The notes below the pieces were generated by a model. That model saw only the letters and a list, made by a program, of their open reading frames with translations, had not been told where the DNA came from and did not search any database. A DNA stretch of 64,000 nt from Gyrodactylus bullatarudis. Its lineage: Eukaryota; Platyhelminthes; Monogenea; Gyrodactylidea; Gyrodactylidae. The stretch spans positions 392,135 through 456,134 of the forward strand of contig SSNU01004331.1 in assembly GCA_012064415.1 (NCBI GenBank), given 5' to 3'. This document shows, piece by piece, positions 49,001 to 62,093 of the stretch. Numbering within the stretch: the stretch's first letter is position 1; the number at the start of each line of letters is the position of its first letter. Position numbers and translations under genes: made by a program.

Positions 49001-51023
49001 AGAGACATTTTGCTCATGCTTATATCCACAGGAATGTATTATTCCTCTCAATACACGAAAATTTTTCATGTTAAATTCTCCAATTCGAAAGGGAAAATCC
49101 ACCTTTTTTCCGGTATCCAATAACAACCCCACAATTGGAGAATAAACATGGAATGTGATAGATGAATGAAGTCTCTGCTGTTTTTTTTTCTGATAACACT
49201 GAATTATCGATTATAACTCTTTTATCCACTTTATTAAATATTAATGAGAGTATTATATCTTTTTGAAAAAAATATAGATTTCAAATTATTGAGAGAAGGA
49301 AAGAGATTGTACAAGATTCCATCTAGATTAGGCCAAACTGACCTGATTCCCTTGTCTTTATAGGTGCTGAACTTTTGCCCAAAAGATATGAAGGCTGATT
49401 TGTGTGTACACCTCTACAGATCTGTCCTGGCTGAACATCAAGCCTTTTGCCTAGCTTCAGATAGTTGTCTTCGTGCCCTAGCTGTTGCCTTTACAACGCA
49501 ACACTGTGCACCTGGAGACTTGATTTTTCACAAAGGAGAGAGCATCGATCAGATTTGCTTTGTCGGAAATGGATCTCTTGAGGTAGTACAAGATGATGAA
49601 GTTGTGGCCATTCTGAGTAAAGGTGATATTATCGGACAGCCGTTTTGGGAAGAGGAGGGCATCGGTCAGAGTACGGCCACTGTGAAAGCATTAACCTATT
49701 GTGACTTGACCTGTATCAAGGGGCCGAAACTAATGGAAATCCTTACATTTTATCAAGCCTTTGCCAACTCGTTCAAGAAGAACTTTGTTCTCACAGTTAA
49801 TCTGAAGGAGAGAGTGAGTCAGAATATACTCTATTTACCCTCTATTTTTATCCTTTATTTTGAAATTCAACTCGAGTCAATTTACTGCTAGAGTTCATGG
49901 AAAATGAATTTCTTCTTTTCTAGCTATCATTTCAAAAAATAGCAGATGTCCAGCCAATAAGGAGTGTGGAGAAGTTGAAGCTTCCCGAGAGTATTGTCAT
50001 TGTGCTGAGGAAAATCCTCCAGAAAATACGCATGGGCAAAACTCAGAGAAAGTATTCCACCTTCAAGCGACAATCCATTCATCCAGATCTCTACAAAGAT
50101 AATGTACTTAATAGTAGTACTAGTAGTGTGAATATTCTATAGTCATGTCAAGTTAATGCTGTAGTATTCCTTGTAGCATAAAGCATAATATCTCTCTAGG
50201 AAAAATAAAAAGCTGTTGGGTATATTTTTTATCCATGCTATATTTAGTAATATTTAGATTATATCCCGGTTAGGATGGTGAGAAAATAATAAATTGAAAA
50301 TATTTCTTTATCACATTTGCTAATCTGGGCCTAACGTAAATATTATCAATCCTTTTAGTAAAAATCTTTCGAAATTTGTTGGCGCGGATTTCAAAATTTG
50401 TATACCAGAGGTAAAAAGTTTTAAACATTTGTATTACCCTAACAAGTACTATTACAAGGCATTAATTTTAGTCCTTCCATTGGTTCATTTCGGCTAGTTG
50501 GTATGGTATTTATACTTTAATTATCAATAAGGGGCTAGACTCTGAAGTGACCCGGTAAAAATCCCTAAAATATACGTCTGTTCCCTCTAACCTCCTCAAT
50601 GAGGAGTCCTCATTAGAAAAAAAATTTAATGAAATAGTAGTAATAATGATGTATTTTTAGGAAAGCATCGATGAGAATGAAGAGAACACGTATCTAAATA
50701 ATAGTAGTAAAGAGACAGATCCTTATCAAGACGAGTTGACAGCGTACGCTCGCAAGGTAATGGAAGAGATTAGACATTCTCAAAACATCCAACATGCCCG
50801 TCTTGAGCAGGTCCAGAGGAAAATTGATCGTCTAGGCTGTGCCATATCTACAAATGAATGGATCTCAAGTCAAATGAGGAATGCCTTTGGCGAGGAACTC
50901 CAGAGACTCAAGAGTGATGGATCAAAGATTGTAGCTAAAGCTATTGATATGCAAAAGAATTCGAGATTGTTTAATGAAATTTTCAATGAAAAAGGCTATC
51001 ATCACATTGAGTACAATATTTAG
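46027..51023 (+). CDS. eag: EAG-type voltage-gated potassium channel (KCNH)
   Basis: Nine exons: 46027-46105, 46147-46509, 46635-46686, 46749-47190, 47223-47670, 48233-48432, 49364-49813, 49924-50103 and 50661-51023, in frame for 858 residues (human KCNH1 989). The N-terminus has the EAG cap-like [13 protein letters not shown], then the PAS domain (about residues 27-135). S1-S3 include [11 protein letters not shown], and S4 is [13 protein letters not shown]5 is followed by the pore with selectivity filter SIGFGN. C-linker and cyclic-nucleotide-binding-homology domain follow ([42 protein letters not shown]), then a C-terminal coiled coil ([14 protein letters not shown]). SIGFGN and the PAS N-terminus place it in the EAG (not ELK) branch. 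The third junction uses a GTACAA donor because the better GTGAGT at 46730 breaks the frame. Reading through the intron after exon 8 gives a stop at 50143. Confidence 0.93.
47671..48232 (+). other. EAG intron, 562 nt
   Basis: The intron separates the pore/S6 exon from the C-linker exon. It is AT-rich, with no coding sequence recognised. Confidence 0.7.
48433..49363 (+). other. EAG intron, 931 nt
   Basis: It lies inside the C-linker/CNBHD coding region. The exon before it reads through for about 50 codons beyond the donor, but family similarity stops exactly at the GTGAGT donor. Nothing else was recognised. Confidence 0.7.
50104..50660 (+). other. EAG intron, 557 nt, with in-frame alternative end
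   Basis: The donor is the weak GTACTT. If unspliced, the frame continues for 13 codons ([12 protein letters not shown]) to a stop at 50143, and an AAATAAAAA poly-A-like sequence follows near 50201-50209. The downstream exon encodes the tetramerising coiled coil, so a read-through isoform would lack it. Confidence 0.5.
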
Positions 51024-51333
51024 ATATACTATTTCAAGATGAATAAATAATTTCTATTTAAGCACTGTATTTTTACCATAATTTTATCAATTATACTTTA
51101 TAGTAGTTACGAGATATACATAATTTTTTATGCTCCATAAGCTACAAGATTTTTAATTTTGAAAAGAATACATTGAAAGACTCTAAGTGGAATCAATTTC
51201 ATTTGTCAACGCCTTTGGTCTTATCTCAGCTTGAATCAACATTTTTCAAACAAACTAACTGACCAATAAGATTAGCTATTCAGACAAGTATAAAAATACA
51301 TTCAAACTTTCTACACTATGTGCATAAATCAGA

Positions 51334-52311
51334 ATGAAAATTCTTTTTTTTCTGGTCAGCTGTTTAAGCTTATTCAGTCAGACATGTCAGGCTAGAATGT
51401 AAGATGTTTCACTAACCAGACTAAATGTAATATGATTCTTTAGTGAAAAGGATGTTGAGCTGAGTAATGTGTTCACGAAAATGTGGAATGCTGACACAAA
51501 TCGTATGGAGCCAAACACTGACTGGACAGTGAATACTCAAGGTTACCTAAAGAATCTACCTCCCGGACAGGACAAGGCTAAAGAGAACTTTTACTCTTAT
51601 GTTAATAGTCGGTTCTTTCAGACTCACAAGACCTATACCACCTTTATTGCACTCCTGGACAATTATGACTCGGAAATTGGGAAAAATGAAAAGACCAACG
51701 CACAAGAGGAAAAAGAAGTTTCAGATTTCCTCGATGCAGTGATGGAAACAAAAGTTTTCCAAATAGCCCACCAACACGCAGTGAGCAAAAATCTATTGCC
51801 ATCATCCCTGAGTCAGACCAAAGACAAGTTGAAATCAATTTGGTTTACTCTCTATGGCAGAGGAAAGTAAGTTTGTCTTAGCTATATATTTGACATTTTC
51901 CAATTTAGCTCTGCTGACACATCAGGATTTGAGCATGTCTTCGTTGGAGAGGTCAAGTACAAGTCCATAACCGGCCTTCATAACTGGATCCAAATATACA
52001 ATGAGGAGAAATTGGGCAATCTTGATTATAAAGGATATTTCAGAAAGAGTTGCTATGGCGCCCCAAGAATCTTTACCATCTCCCTAGGCTGGATAAATAA
52101 CAGTGCCAAAGAATATAGCAGTGTTTTTGTTGGCATTTCTCCCGAATTCGAGTTTTCCGTCTACACTTTGGCCTTTTTATTCTCAGAAAAGTTGAACGCG
52201 AACAATCAAAGCAAATGGACCCCGATTGGCGTACAAATTGGACCTTGCTTCAGTCTCATTCAGTGTCACAGAATGCGAAACAAGTTTATTGGTTCATGTT
52301 ACTTTATATAA
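51334..52311 (+). CDS. ENDOU: secreted EndoU-family endoribonuclease
   Basis: Three exons, 51334-51398, 51444-51866 and 51909-52311, with introns of 45 and 42 nt, encode 296 residues. A signal peptide (MKILFFLVSCLSLFSQTCQA) leads into the XendoU domain, which fills the rest. Catalytic region: SGFEHVFVGEVK and TGLHNWIQIYNEEK give the two active-site histidines. The third catalytic residue, a lysine, is probably in NNSAKEYSSVFVG, just before SPEFEFSVYTLAF. The family cleaves RNA at U-rich sites, usually leaving 2',3'-cyclic phosphate ends. No somatomedin-B domain is present, unlike human ENDOU. It follows EAG on the same strand after about 310 bp. Confidence 0.93.
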
Positions 52312-53183
52312 AAAGTTGAAATAAAACTGGATTTTGAATGCGAATTCATTAGTTTTCCTGCTTTCAGTGTAGATTCAATTATTGCCTCAGTTCTAGTGTC
52401 TTCTAAATTCCATGCGTACATGTATTGTTTACAGACCGCTATAATCTAATTCTAGTGTTTTTCTTGTTTTATCAATCCCTATCAAATATTGGGAGAAGAT
52501 AAAGTTGATGAAGATTTACGTGATTATTTAACTTTTGTAACAGAGCTAATTTTAGATCTAATTTTATCTTGAATGAACTCGGTCAACCTGATCAATCATA
52601 ACTGCTAGTTAGTCAATTTTGTAGAAAGCAAAAAAAAGTTCATTGATAGAAAATGTAGTAAAAAAATTCAGTAATACATTCAAATCTAATTTAATGAATC
52701 ATAGAGATTCATTCGGAAAATTTTCAATTCCTCAATGAGTAATACTCAGATTAAGTATTGAGTATTGCTGATGCTATCATAAATTAATAAAAATGTGAAA
52801 GTTATATATAATCTGAAAAAATATTTTATATTATCCATAGTGTATTTATAATTTATTATCGGACAAATTGTAGCATAATCGACAAAAATATTGTGACATT
52901 GAATTGGAATGGTAATGATAAATGTTTGTAAAATGTTTCCGGTCATGAAGAGCGACTCTGAGCGAATGGAAATTGTTGCTTCCTGATTGATGGTGTTTTC
53001 TTTTTGGTTGATAGAAAAGAAAGAACAAGTTAATTTCTCGATATTTGAAATATTGTGGAGGAGCAACAACAGAAAAGTACACTCAAAAGAATTAGAGAGG
53101 GATGTTACAGACAAGAGACCATATTTGATGAATTGTTTTCCATACATTTGTTTATGTACTTACTCTAAAGTAGATTTGTAAAT
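52312..53183. other. intergenic between convergent EndoU and SH3 genes
   Basis: Non-coding AT-rich DNA. Overlapping short frames at 52746-53181 on both strands have no similarity to known proteins and no shared splice structure. Confidence 0.5.
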
Positions 53184-56100
53184 TTAGATAACCTCAGTTT
53201 GTAGAGGATTCAACAATTCAATGGGTACTAGGGCTTCTGAGTTATTCTGTAAGCGTATCGGAACGAGATTACCATTCATTTTGCCCTCTTGAATAGCAAT
53301 CTTTGTAAAATCATTCATTAGACCAGTCTTGTACCAGTGGTGAAAGGTCTTAAACTCACTTGATCTTTAAAGACACTATGAGTTAGGCCTTCGTTATCAG
53401 TGATTTGACACGATGTAGCAAACTTGAGTGGCTTTTGGCCAGTCAATGAAATTGGCATGACTTTGGTCAAGGGGAAAAAGCATTGTCGATTGCCAACTTG
53501 TCCATAAATCCATTTATTTTCAATGTTATAATCGCAAATATTGATTATCTGACCAACTTTTAATTCAAGTTCATCCTTGTACTTGGTCATGTGGCTCGTA
53601 GTAACCAGGAAGGAGAGGCTTCTACGATCACTCTGCAATGAAATAATAATGATATTTTGTTTTTGAAAATTTCTCTCTATCGTTAAACTTCATGATTTGT
53701 GAATTCTTTCAATAAATTGATTTTTCTGTTTAATTTTCAATAATTAGAAATAATATTAAAGATGCCTTTCTGCAAAAAAGAGCCTATAACGAACCTGCAT
53801 CGGTCCAAGACCAATGGTAGAAGAGCTAAATACTCTTCGTGTGTTTGGCGAATGTCCCGAGATCATTGGACTCCTAGGACTGAAACGTTCAGCTCCAAAA
53901 TTATGATGGAATGCTGGTGTGAATACATCGTCTATACAGGGGTTCACTAAGATTAGTATAATTTGTTACAAATATTATATCTGGTCAAATTGGTTTACTT
54001 TTCTCTTACATTTGGAAAAGCTTGACTGTTGTTGTTGGAGGCTGGAAAAGTTTTGTCTGAATGCTACAGTTGATATGTTTTCATTTGAGTGAATAGATTT
54101 ATCCTTTGTGAATCGTGAGACGTACAAGAGACCCGGGGGAGTTTCAATCTCTTTCCCAGTGTCCTCGTGAACATGAAGACCAGAATTCAGAGAGATTGCT
54201 GACACTTGGTTCTATGTTGAAGAGAATTAATCCTTAACTTAAAAACACAAAGGACACATAAAGAGAAAGAGAGAGAGTTATTTTACCTGATAATAGACTT
54301 TTTGAGCATATGGGGAAAGATGTGTTTCACGAATCCTCCTTGGACTTGGCTCATGGGTCTTTCGACCGCTCAAGTTCATCGGGGAAGGATATCTCCATGA
54401 GGACTTGTCCGGACTATCAAAGGAGAGACTCTTTTGATGACAGGCATAGTCTATTATGAAATAAAAGTATGACCAATGTTCTTATCGTGTTGTTTTCTGC
54501 TGACTTACTCAATCTCCTAGAGGCAGTTGACCTGTAAAAGGTCGGACTCTTTTTGATGACCTCCTGTGGCAAGTTGGTGTTTGGAGTGAAACCACCCGAG
54601 GTAGAACTGTGATAAGAGTCAGGCGACAAGTTCTGATTATCTGGAACATCCAGGGAGAAACTCTTCATTTTTGATCCGAATCTTTGACGTGCCTCAGAGA
54701 CCACTCTTTTGCTTTCATTAGGAAGACCCAATTGATCTAGCAAAGGAGAGAAATATGAGATCTCAAAAGCTTTAATGTGAGAGAGCAAAACCAACTCTGA
54801 GGAATAAGATGTCTACGATTGTTAAGGCGATCATTAAGAGAGACATCTCTTGCTGACTTTCTCAATGAGAAGCGTAATGATGCCTCTTCTGCTATTGGCT
54901 CAACACCGCCTGATGTTTTGTAGAGGTTTGATAAGGCAGGGCTACTTCTGAGGATTGTTTCCATACTATCATCGACAGATAGACTATTTCTCTGCAATGT
55001 TTTCAGACGAAGTTTATGCATATTTGGAGACTTTTTAGGGGATATACGCGCTTGTATAGAGTCGGATACACTCAAGTTATTCGGACTTGTCTTCATGCTA
55101 GCAAAACCTTTTTGAGCCCTCCTACTCAACTGGTTACTATAGCTGTTGTTGGCTTTTGTTGTCTGGAGTGACTCTCTGAACTGGTTGTCCAAGTCCTCTT
55201 CATACTGTTGTGGAGTGTCCTCCCTAACTATTTCAACATCGGAAAGTCCCATCACTTTGTAAGATAACAAAGATGAGATAAGAAAAATCTTGCATTCTGT
55301 AGAGTTTTGTTTATCTTCCCTCCATGGGGAAATGGTTTTATGCCAAAATGAGTGCTTTGAAAGACGTCTCCCTAGAGAGCTTACTTTCTAGTTTATTATT
55401 ATTTTCTCATGTGTACTTCCAAAAATGTATTTACCTATTGTTGTCTTGAGTTGCTTATTTATGCTCAGAAATGTATCATGTTTATGTTCCAAAAAGATTT
55501 TGCCCTCCTACAAGGTTTATCAAGCAACAATCACTTGAGACAACAAAGAGAAAACAACATTTAAACTTGATAATTTTATTATTATTATTACTTTCACGAG
55601 ATTTCACAAGACATGAGAATATGAATGCAAACTGAGACAACACAAATGGGATTTTTTGAATTCAAAAACAACAATAACAACGGTTAATCTTTCGTGCAAA
55701 TGTCTTGAAGACTTTTTTTCTTTCTAATGAATCATTTTGTTTTTTCAATGTAACATTTCTAAATGGATAGTATCTATTAATTATAATTAATATAGTGGTA
55801 ATATGTTTTCATGTTCCTGGAAAAAAGGCATATTGCTCAAAACTGAGAATGAGAGAGAGAGTGAAAACTGGGCAGGAAGGAATTCAAGATGTCTACACAC
55901 TTGTTTACATGAGTTTACTTTTTGGAATGTAATACATAGGAGAGTAATATAGGAGAGTATATCAGAAATATGGCAGATTATTTAATCTTTTTATTACCGT
56001 CAGGACTAGAGGGAATGCTAGTTGAGGCCAAATGAATCGGAGTTGTATTTGGATTATTAGAAGTAGTTGGATTACTAATTGTGACATTATTGACAGTTGA

Positions 56101-59100
56101 TTCACGGTTTGGACGAAACATAAAGTCTTGAAGACAAATTTCTGGCAGACGTGAAGGATCATGGCACGGACAGGTTTCATCTTCGCAAAGGTTCTTTGAA
56201 ATTTTCTTTGACCTACTTGTGTGAGCTTATTGGGAAAGAAGAGGAAGCTTTATCTTGATTTGAAAAAGTGATGAATGAATGCATGACTGTTTTAAAAGAA
56301 GGGGACGCAAAGGGACTTTAAGGGAAATTTGCAATTGAACATGAGAAGATGCCACAAGAGATTATCGCATCAACATGCATGTATAGATTAGACAGATAAA
56401 AGTTCACTCTTGTCCGATTCCTCTCATGTTCATTTGCTAATTTTCCACAAAAAATGTGGAAACATTCAAACAGTATTCTCTAAATAATAAAAAACAATTT
56501 AGTTAGAGTATAAATTTAGAAATTAAATACTTGACACAATCGTCATCATATATATGTAACTAATAAACATTTATGTATATATTAAAAAATACGCATTTCA
56601 TTTCAGGATGTAAGAAGATAAATAAATTGGTGCAAACAATCAGATTGGTCGATTAGTTTTCTTTCTGAGAGAGGTTTTATAGGATTAGATTGACTGATAG
56701 TAAAATAGACAGAGGTGCATCGGAAGAATATAGTATTAGATAGATTTTGTATTTACAGAGACACAGAGCAAGTTAGAGAGCATGAACTCTCCCTCTAGTA
56801 GGATGAGAGAGAGAGAGAGAAAGATTGAGAAAATAATTGAGATTCACATGGCTCATTCATAAAATAATGAGGATAGAATTGATATTAGATGTATGCAAAA
56901 GTGAATGTTGATCTTCTATGTGTGTGTTGGCCAATGCGTTAAGATGAGAAATCATGATATGATGAAAAAAACAGAGTTTATTTTTTTATTAATATCCTGT
57001 ATTATTTCATAGAGGCTATAATATACATTGATTAAAATATTGGGAATCAATTGAATGTAGAGAAGAGGACTGCTCTTAAAGAAAAGGACTGGCAAAAGGC
57101 ACGATAAAAGATCAATGTGGAGAATCTTTCAAGACTACCAAAGTCTAATCTTTTGTATATTGGAATGAGAAGAATGTTCTAGACACTATTGAAATCAAGC
57201 CTCTATTAGTTCAATCATGTACTGTAGATTAAATACGTTGCATACTACTGTATTTGTGGCTCATACAATGGATTACATGATTCCTCTTTACACTGTATAG
57301 TGTAAGAAACAAGGATAATTTAATCATCACCATCTCCCTTGACGTATAGCAACACACAGGAGAGATCATGCACTCAAAAATATAAGAGAGGATTTCACTC
57401 GTAGCATCATTGTGGAGAAGTATAAACCAAAAAATAACAGATCAACAATGAAATAATTGAGTAAAGAGAGTAAAAAATACATTGTGACAATGTCTTAACA
57501 CGTCTTCTCCGGATGTCAAGAGTCTTGACTCAAAACAAGTTTTTCAAGAATGCAATCTATCCTTTAGTCAACATTCTAATTTTAAAAAATATAGTGGTCA
57601 ACAAAATAAAACAAGTTCACCATTGATCGTATAGACTTTTGCTCTGTTTTCCTGGATAGATTCAGGAAATTTCTTGACCAATTTTATTTTGTCGACCAGG
57701 CTTAGTCTTGCTAAACTCAAAACGAAGAAATGTACTCTCTAGATTAGTAAATCTTTCAATGCAATCTAGCGCTGAATGAGTAATTAGCAATATCTTGATA
57801 ATTTCTTCTCTGATATTCTTTTAATGTAAATAAAATTTAAATGGCTTACTTTTAACCTGCTTCTTTTAAAGAGAAAGAGTCTTGTTAACTAATAAAAATA
57901 ATAGATAAATGGAGAGAGAGAGAGAGAGACAGAAAATCCAGTGAAAAATGGGCAGTCATCGTTCCTAGAGAGAATTCTTGTGTGTGTTTTTAATACAGTT
58001 TATTGATATGGTTTATGAAATTTATCTCTTGATATTTTGGGATAAATAAGAAATAATGTCCACCCATTAAATCAATATGGAAGGAATTAGCCAATACATT
58101 ACACACATTACATCCCTCTCCTTACCACTTACCAGATTTCCACACATACACAAACATTCAAATGGCTTTTTCAAACAAACAACTGTTGACTAATTCTCAA
58201 GAATGACCACGATGAGAAGAATTTTAGCCCTCATCTAAGGTTATTTGATTCTGAATTTTTGCGAACTGGAATTTTGTGTTCTGTAGTCGAAACTTTCATA
58301 TCTGATAAGCAAGAATTTGTAAGGAACAATGAGGTGAGTCTCGTTGCTCAGATTCACAAAGTGATTCAAGACGAAGAGAAGGAAGGATGACTTGAAAAAT
58401 TGTCAGAAGAATAGAAAAAACTAACTAGGAAGTAAGATAGAGACTTCCCTTCTTGGCTTGGTTTGTTCCCAATTCTGCTTTTTTTGAAATTGCATATTTT
58501 CCTATCTCTCTCCTTATTCTTTCTGTTGTAGAATGTGAATATTCTAGAAAATGTCATTCAATAATCATTGTATATTATACATTACATAAAAACAATAATG
58601 ATACACTAATCATCATTATGTTAATGTGTATTGTGTGGAAATTTTTCTAAAGAGAGAGAAAGACACAAACAACAACAAGAGGAAAACATAAAGAAAAAGT
58701 TGAAAATTGGTAAAACTAAAAACAGAGAGATAATACAATTAATAAGAGATTCACTCGAACCATCAGAATGGTTGGAATGGGACAGACAGAAAGAATACAA
58801 CGAACTGGGCAAAACTCTGGTTGGAACTTGGTCTAAATTCATTTTTAAACATCATAGTACGACTGGGTTGAATGAAAAAAATTGATCAATGAAATCTCAA
58901 AAACAGTTATTCTTAACTAGAAGAAGAGATAAGGATTGGGTGCGAAAAAATAACTCACTCTCAGTTGGCTTCTTTCCGGAGTCCTCTTTTGTATCCTCCC
59001 TCGGATTTCGTTGGGGTGATATTTTTGTGGTGGCGCTAGCCAAATTCTGGCTCTTTGTAGCAGCACATCTCAACAAATGGTAGACAGGATCAATGTCTAA

Positions 59101-60730
59101 CAGAATAATAACAAATAAAAAATGTATTAAGAACGATATGATTGAAAGGAATGTATACTCAAATCTTGAATTAATCCAAATTCTGTTCGGTATAAGTTTG
59201 CAGTTTAATTGGTTTAAGAGTTAGTGTTAAATTGGAATTACAAAGATGTAAAACTTTTTTTGAGGATGCCGAAAAAATCAATTATACAAAATTATCTATA
59301 GAAATAGAAAGTATTACTTGACTGAATTATTAAAATATGAAATTTTTTATTTGAAAATTGTCCATTCATTTTTATATTCTCGAGATAAACTTTGCTATAG
59401 AATTATTTTTATAGACTAAATAAAGCCATGGTTCATCATAAGAAGACGTCGTCAGAATAAAGTTCATACTTGATCCTTCTATATATGTATGTGTATATGA
59501 TATCAGGTGTAATTAGAATAAATAATACTATTATTATTTGGAGCGGGAATGGGCAAAGAATTTGATGGGGAAAGGCATTCAATGAATAGGACTCACCTTC
59601 GGTTGGAGAGGCATTCTTGTCTTTTTTAAAGTCCATCTATAAAGTATAAAAGAAAATTTCTCATCATAAAAAATACACAAAAGAAGTAACCCTTATTTTT
59701 TCCATGCACTATAAGAGTCAAATTCAAATAAAATCACTCAAAGCTAATTTCGTCATGTAACTATATGAATGTATATTGAGAGAAAGAGAGCAATAGTAAT
59801 AAATGTTCATTGAATCTGTCAGTTTAGCCTATATATATAAAGATGAGTTTGATCAATAATACTGTAATTGAACAGAAAATATGGCTCATTGAAGGATGAA
59901 CGGCAATTTCCATTGACCGAGTGCACTCTCTTGATTATAAAATGAAGTCTGATGTTCAATTCCTGTCGCATAAAACCTGTCTAGACTTACAAAGTGTTAA
60001 CATTGAGATTCTGATTTTTTTTATGCAGCATTTTGTAGCTATGCGAATTTACTGAATTTTTATATGGTCGCATAGCTACATATCAGGATCATTCAAAAAG
60101 GTGATCATTCAGTGAGTATTGGTAGAGAGATTTTTCTCACACAAATCCAAGAGAGATGAAACTTTTGGTGTTCCCCTCTCTCCTACTTTTCATCCACTCA
60201 AGATAGAGCTACTTCAGTACATTTCTAGCAAAGTGTGTGAGGTGTATTATTATTGCTTTTCATTTGATCCCAAAATTAACACTTTTTCTTCTCATACATA
60301 TAAATATAGTGTACGTAACAGAAACACAGTAAACATAATCACTTGAGGCTGTGTTACAATTTCTTTTTCAATTCTACAATACCAAACAATGAAAGGTATT
60401 GTCTATGAGTGAGTGAGTGAGTGAGTGAGTATACTTGTGTGTGTGTGCATCCTTTAATTAATGAATAATTCTTTTTCATCTCAGGGAATTATGAAGCAAA
60501 ATGAATAATAGGAATGCAAGTAATAATAGACTAACCTTGAGGAGATTCTGAAAGGCTTTCTTCCACAACTTTTTTGTATTTGACGAGGACTGAGAACTGT
60601 CGTGTGGATTTGAAGATGGTTGTTGTTTACTTGCTGGTTGAATTGAAGAGGTGGATGGAGTGGCTATTTCATTGGGAGGCCTGTCTTTGGCACTGTCGAC
60701 ACTGTTATCCTTAGACTTGATCAATTTTAG
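53184..60730 (-). CDS. multi-exon SH3-domain scaffold-like protein, 5' end missing
   Basis: Exons on the minus strand: 60536-60730, 59597-59636, 58959-59096, about 55998-56215, 54796-55252, 54509-54736, 54287-54450, 54010-54211, 53795-53946, 53360-53632 and 53184-53300. Phases agree throughout except between 58959 and 56215, where at least one exon is probably missing. From 54796 onward the chain is solid. Features in order: a Ser/Pro-rich start; KKLWKKAFQNLLK; DPVYHLLRCAATK; a Cys-rich piece CEDETCPCHDPSRLPEICLQ; long Ser-rich disordered segments with many SP sites (SFDSPDKSS, RFSPRSP); one SH3 domain (KDELELKVGQIINICDYN, then NKWIYGQVGNRQCFFPLTKV); and a short tail ending LNPLQTEVI. I do not recognise the family. 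It is likely a cytoplasmic signalling adaptor. The true start was not found and may lie beyond the window. Confidence 0.75.
56216..58958. other. 2.7-kb intron region of the SH3 gene
   Basis: It contains GA tracts at 56804-56820 and 57912-57929 and no exon that I could support, although the phase mismatch across it predicts at least one. A minus-strand frame at 58366-58557 has an acceptor-like context but no fitting phase. Confidence 0.45.
57912..57929 (+). repeat. GA microsatellite
   Basis: Nine GA units. It is one of about a dozen GA tracts of 14-21 nt in non-coding DNA here. Others lie near 931-951, 7977-7991, 13298-13312, 13540-13556, 18024-18044, 23939-23955, 26564-26580, 39744-39760 and 56804-56820. 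Confidence 0.9.
59637..60535. other. 0.9-kb intron of the SH3 gene
   Basis: It holds a (GAGT)6 microsatellite at 60407-60430 followed by a short TG run. No coding sequence was recognised. Confidence 0.55.
60407..60430 (+). repeat. (GAGT)6 microsatellite
   Basis: Six exact GAGT units inside an intron of the SH3 gene, followed after a few bases by a TG run at about 60436-60447. Confidence 0.9.
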
Positions 60731-62093
60731 CTAGAGAGAATCAAAAAGAAAATGTATGAGACTTTGTTTACCATTTAATGTGAGAAAGGTCTGATTCAGT
60801 GTTTTTGTTTAATCCACACAAGTTATTTTTGTGTCATGAGTGATAAGAAATGTAGGCAAGTGAGTCTTGGTTAATCTCCAAAGGTATCCAGAAGATTACT
60901 AACATTATCTGACCCTTGGTAGTAGTAATGATAGTAGTAATATTAGTGAGGGAGAAATGAAAGGATAAAAGAAATCCTAAACTAATATTATATTTATATT
61001 ACAAGCATTAGGATAGATCATATACGTTTATATATCTACAATGTATATATAGTATAGTTGAATGAAATATAGTATGCAGTATATTTTGAATGAACCTCAA
61101 GCTATCATTGGACAAAAGAGTTTGTATTCTTGTCTTCTTGCCCTAGAGATTATCATTATTATTATTATTATTAGCTATTCAATATCATGTATTTCTTGTT
61201 TTTTTCAAAGTAAAATTAAGATTATTTACATTTCAACAATGTGTGTATAACTATACTACATACACAAATTATTAATATTAAGGGAATGAAGAAAGGAACA
61301 CTTGATAGATGTTAATGAAAAGAAACATGGGGAAATTTCATAAGCTACAAGGAATAATAATAATTGCAAGACCCAAGACTAGAATTAATTAAGACAAAAT
61401 TGGATTGAATGAGGAAAGAATCTTTGAGTGAATTTCTTGAATGATAATTTCCTTGGGAAAAAAGTAATAGATCTCGTTTGGGATAAAGTATAGTAGAAGA
61501 AGAGATGTCTAGAATAATGATGATAGTTAATGTATTATTATTATTATTATTACTATAGCCAAGTTCAAGATGGAAATGTAATCGAAAGGAAAACAGCGGA
61601 AGAAGAATAAGCGTTAAGTAAAACTTGAAGAAGAATGTCAACACAATCTCCCGGAGCTTGTACTACAGGCTAAAAAGGGGTTGGGGTATGTGGATTTCAC
61701 TTTTTACGAATTATTCCCCTTAACAAGAAAGAAAGCAAAATGATGGAAAGCATAAGCATATATATATTAATAGGGGAGAGAGCAAAGTAAGTGAGGGTGA
61801 GTGAGGGAGAAAGATAGGTTCCAAATCCCCTTACAGTTTACAGGGGAGAAAAAAATTTATATGACGACTGCTAGTAAGTTGTAGAAAAAGATATTTTTGT
61901 AATATATTCAGGGAAGAAATTTGACATTTTAAGCCAGAAAAAGGGAAAATTCATTGAAAAAAATATTTCCCCATTCATTACTGAAAAAAGAGATAGATTT
62001 GATTGAGGGTTGTTTCGAGGACAGACCATTTCAGTCAGAGTATTTCGTGTGTAACTCTAAAACAACGAGATGTTGTATTTAATCTGGTAGTTC

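Noticed and set aside
52746..53181. Overlapping frames on both strands downstream of EndoU
   Set aside because: They are mutually antisense, lack family similarity, and lie in the convergent spacer.
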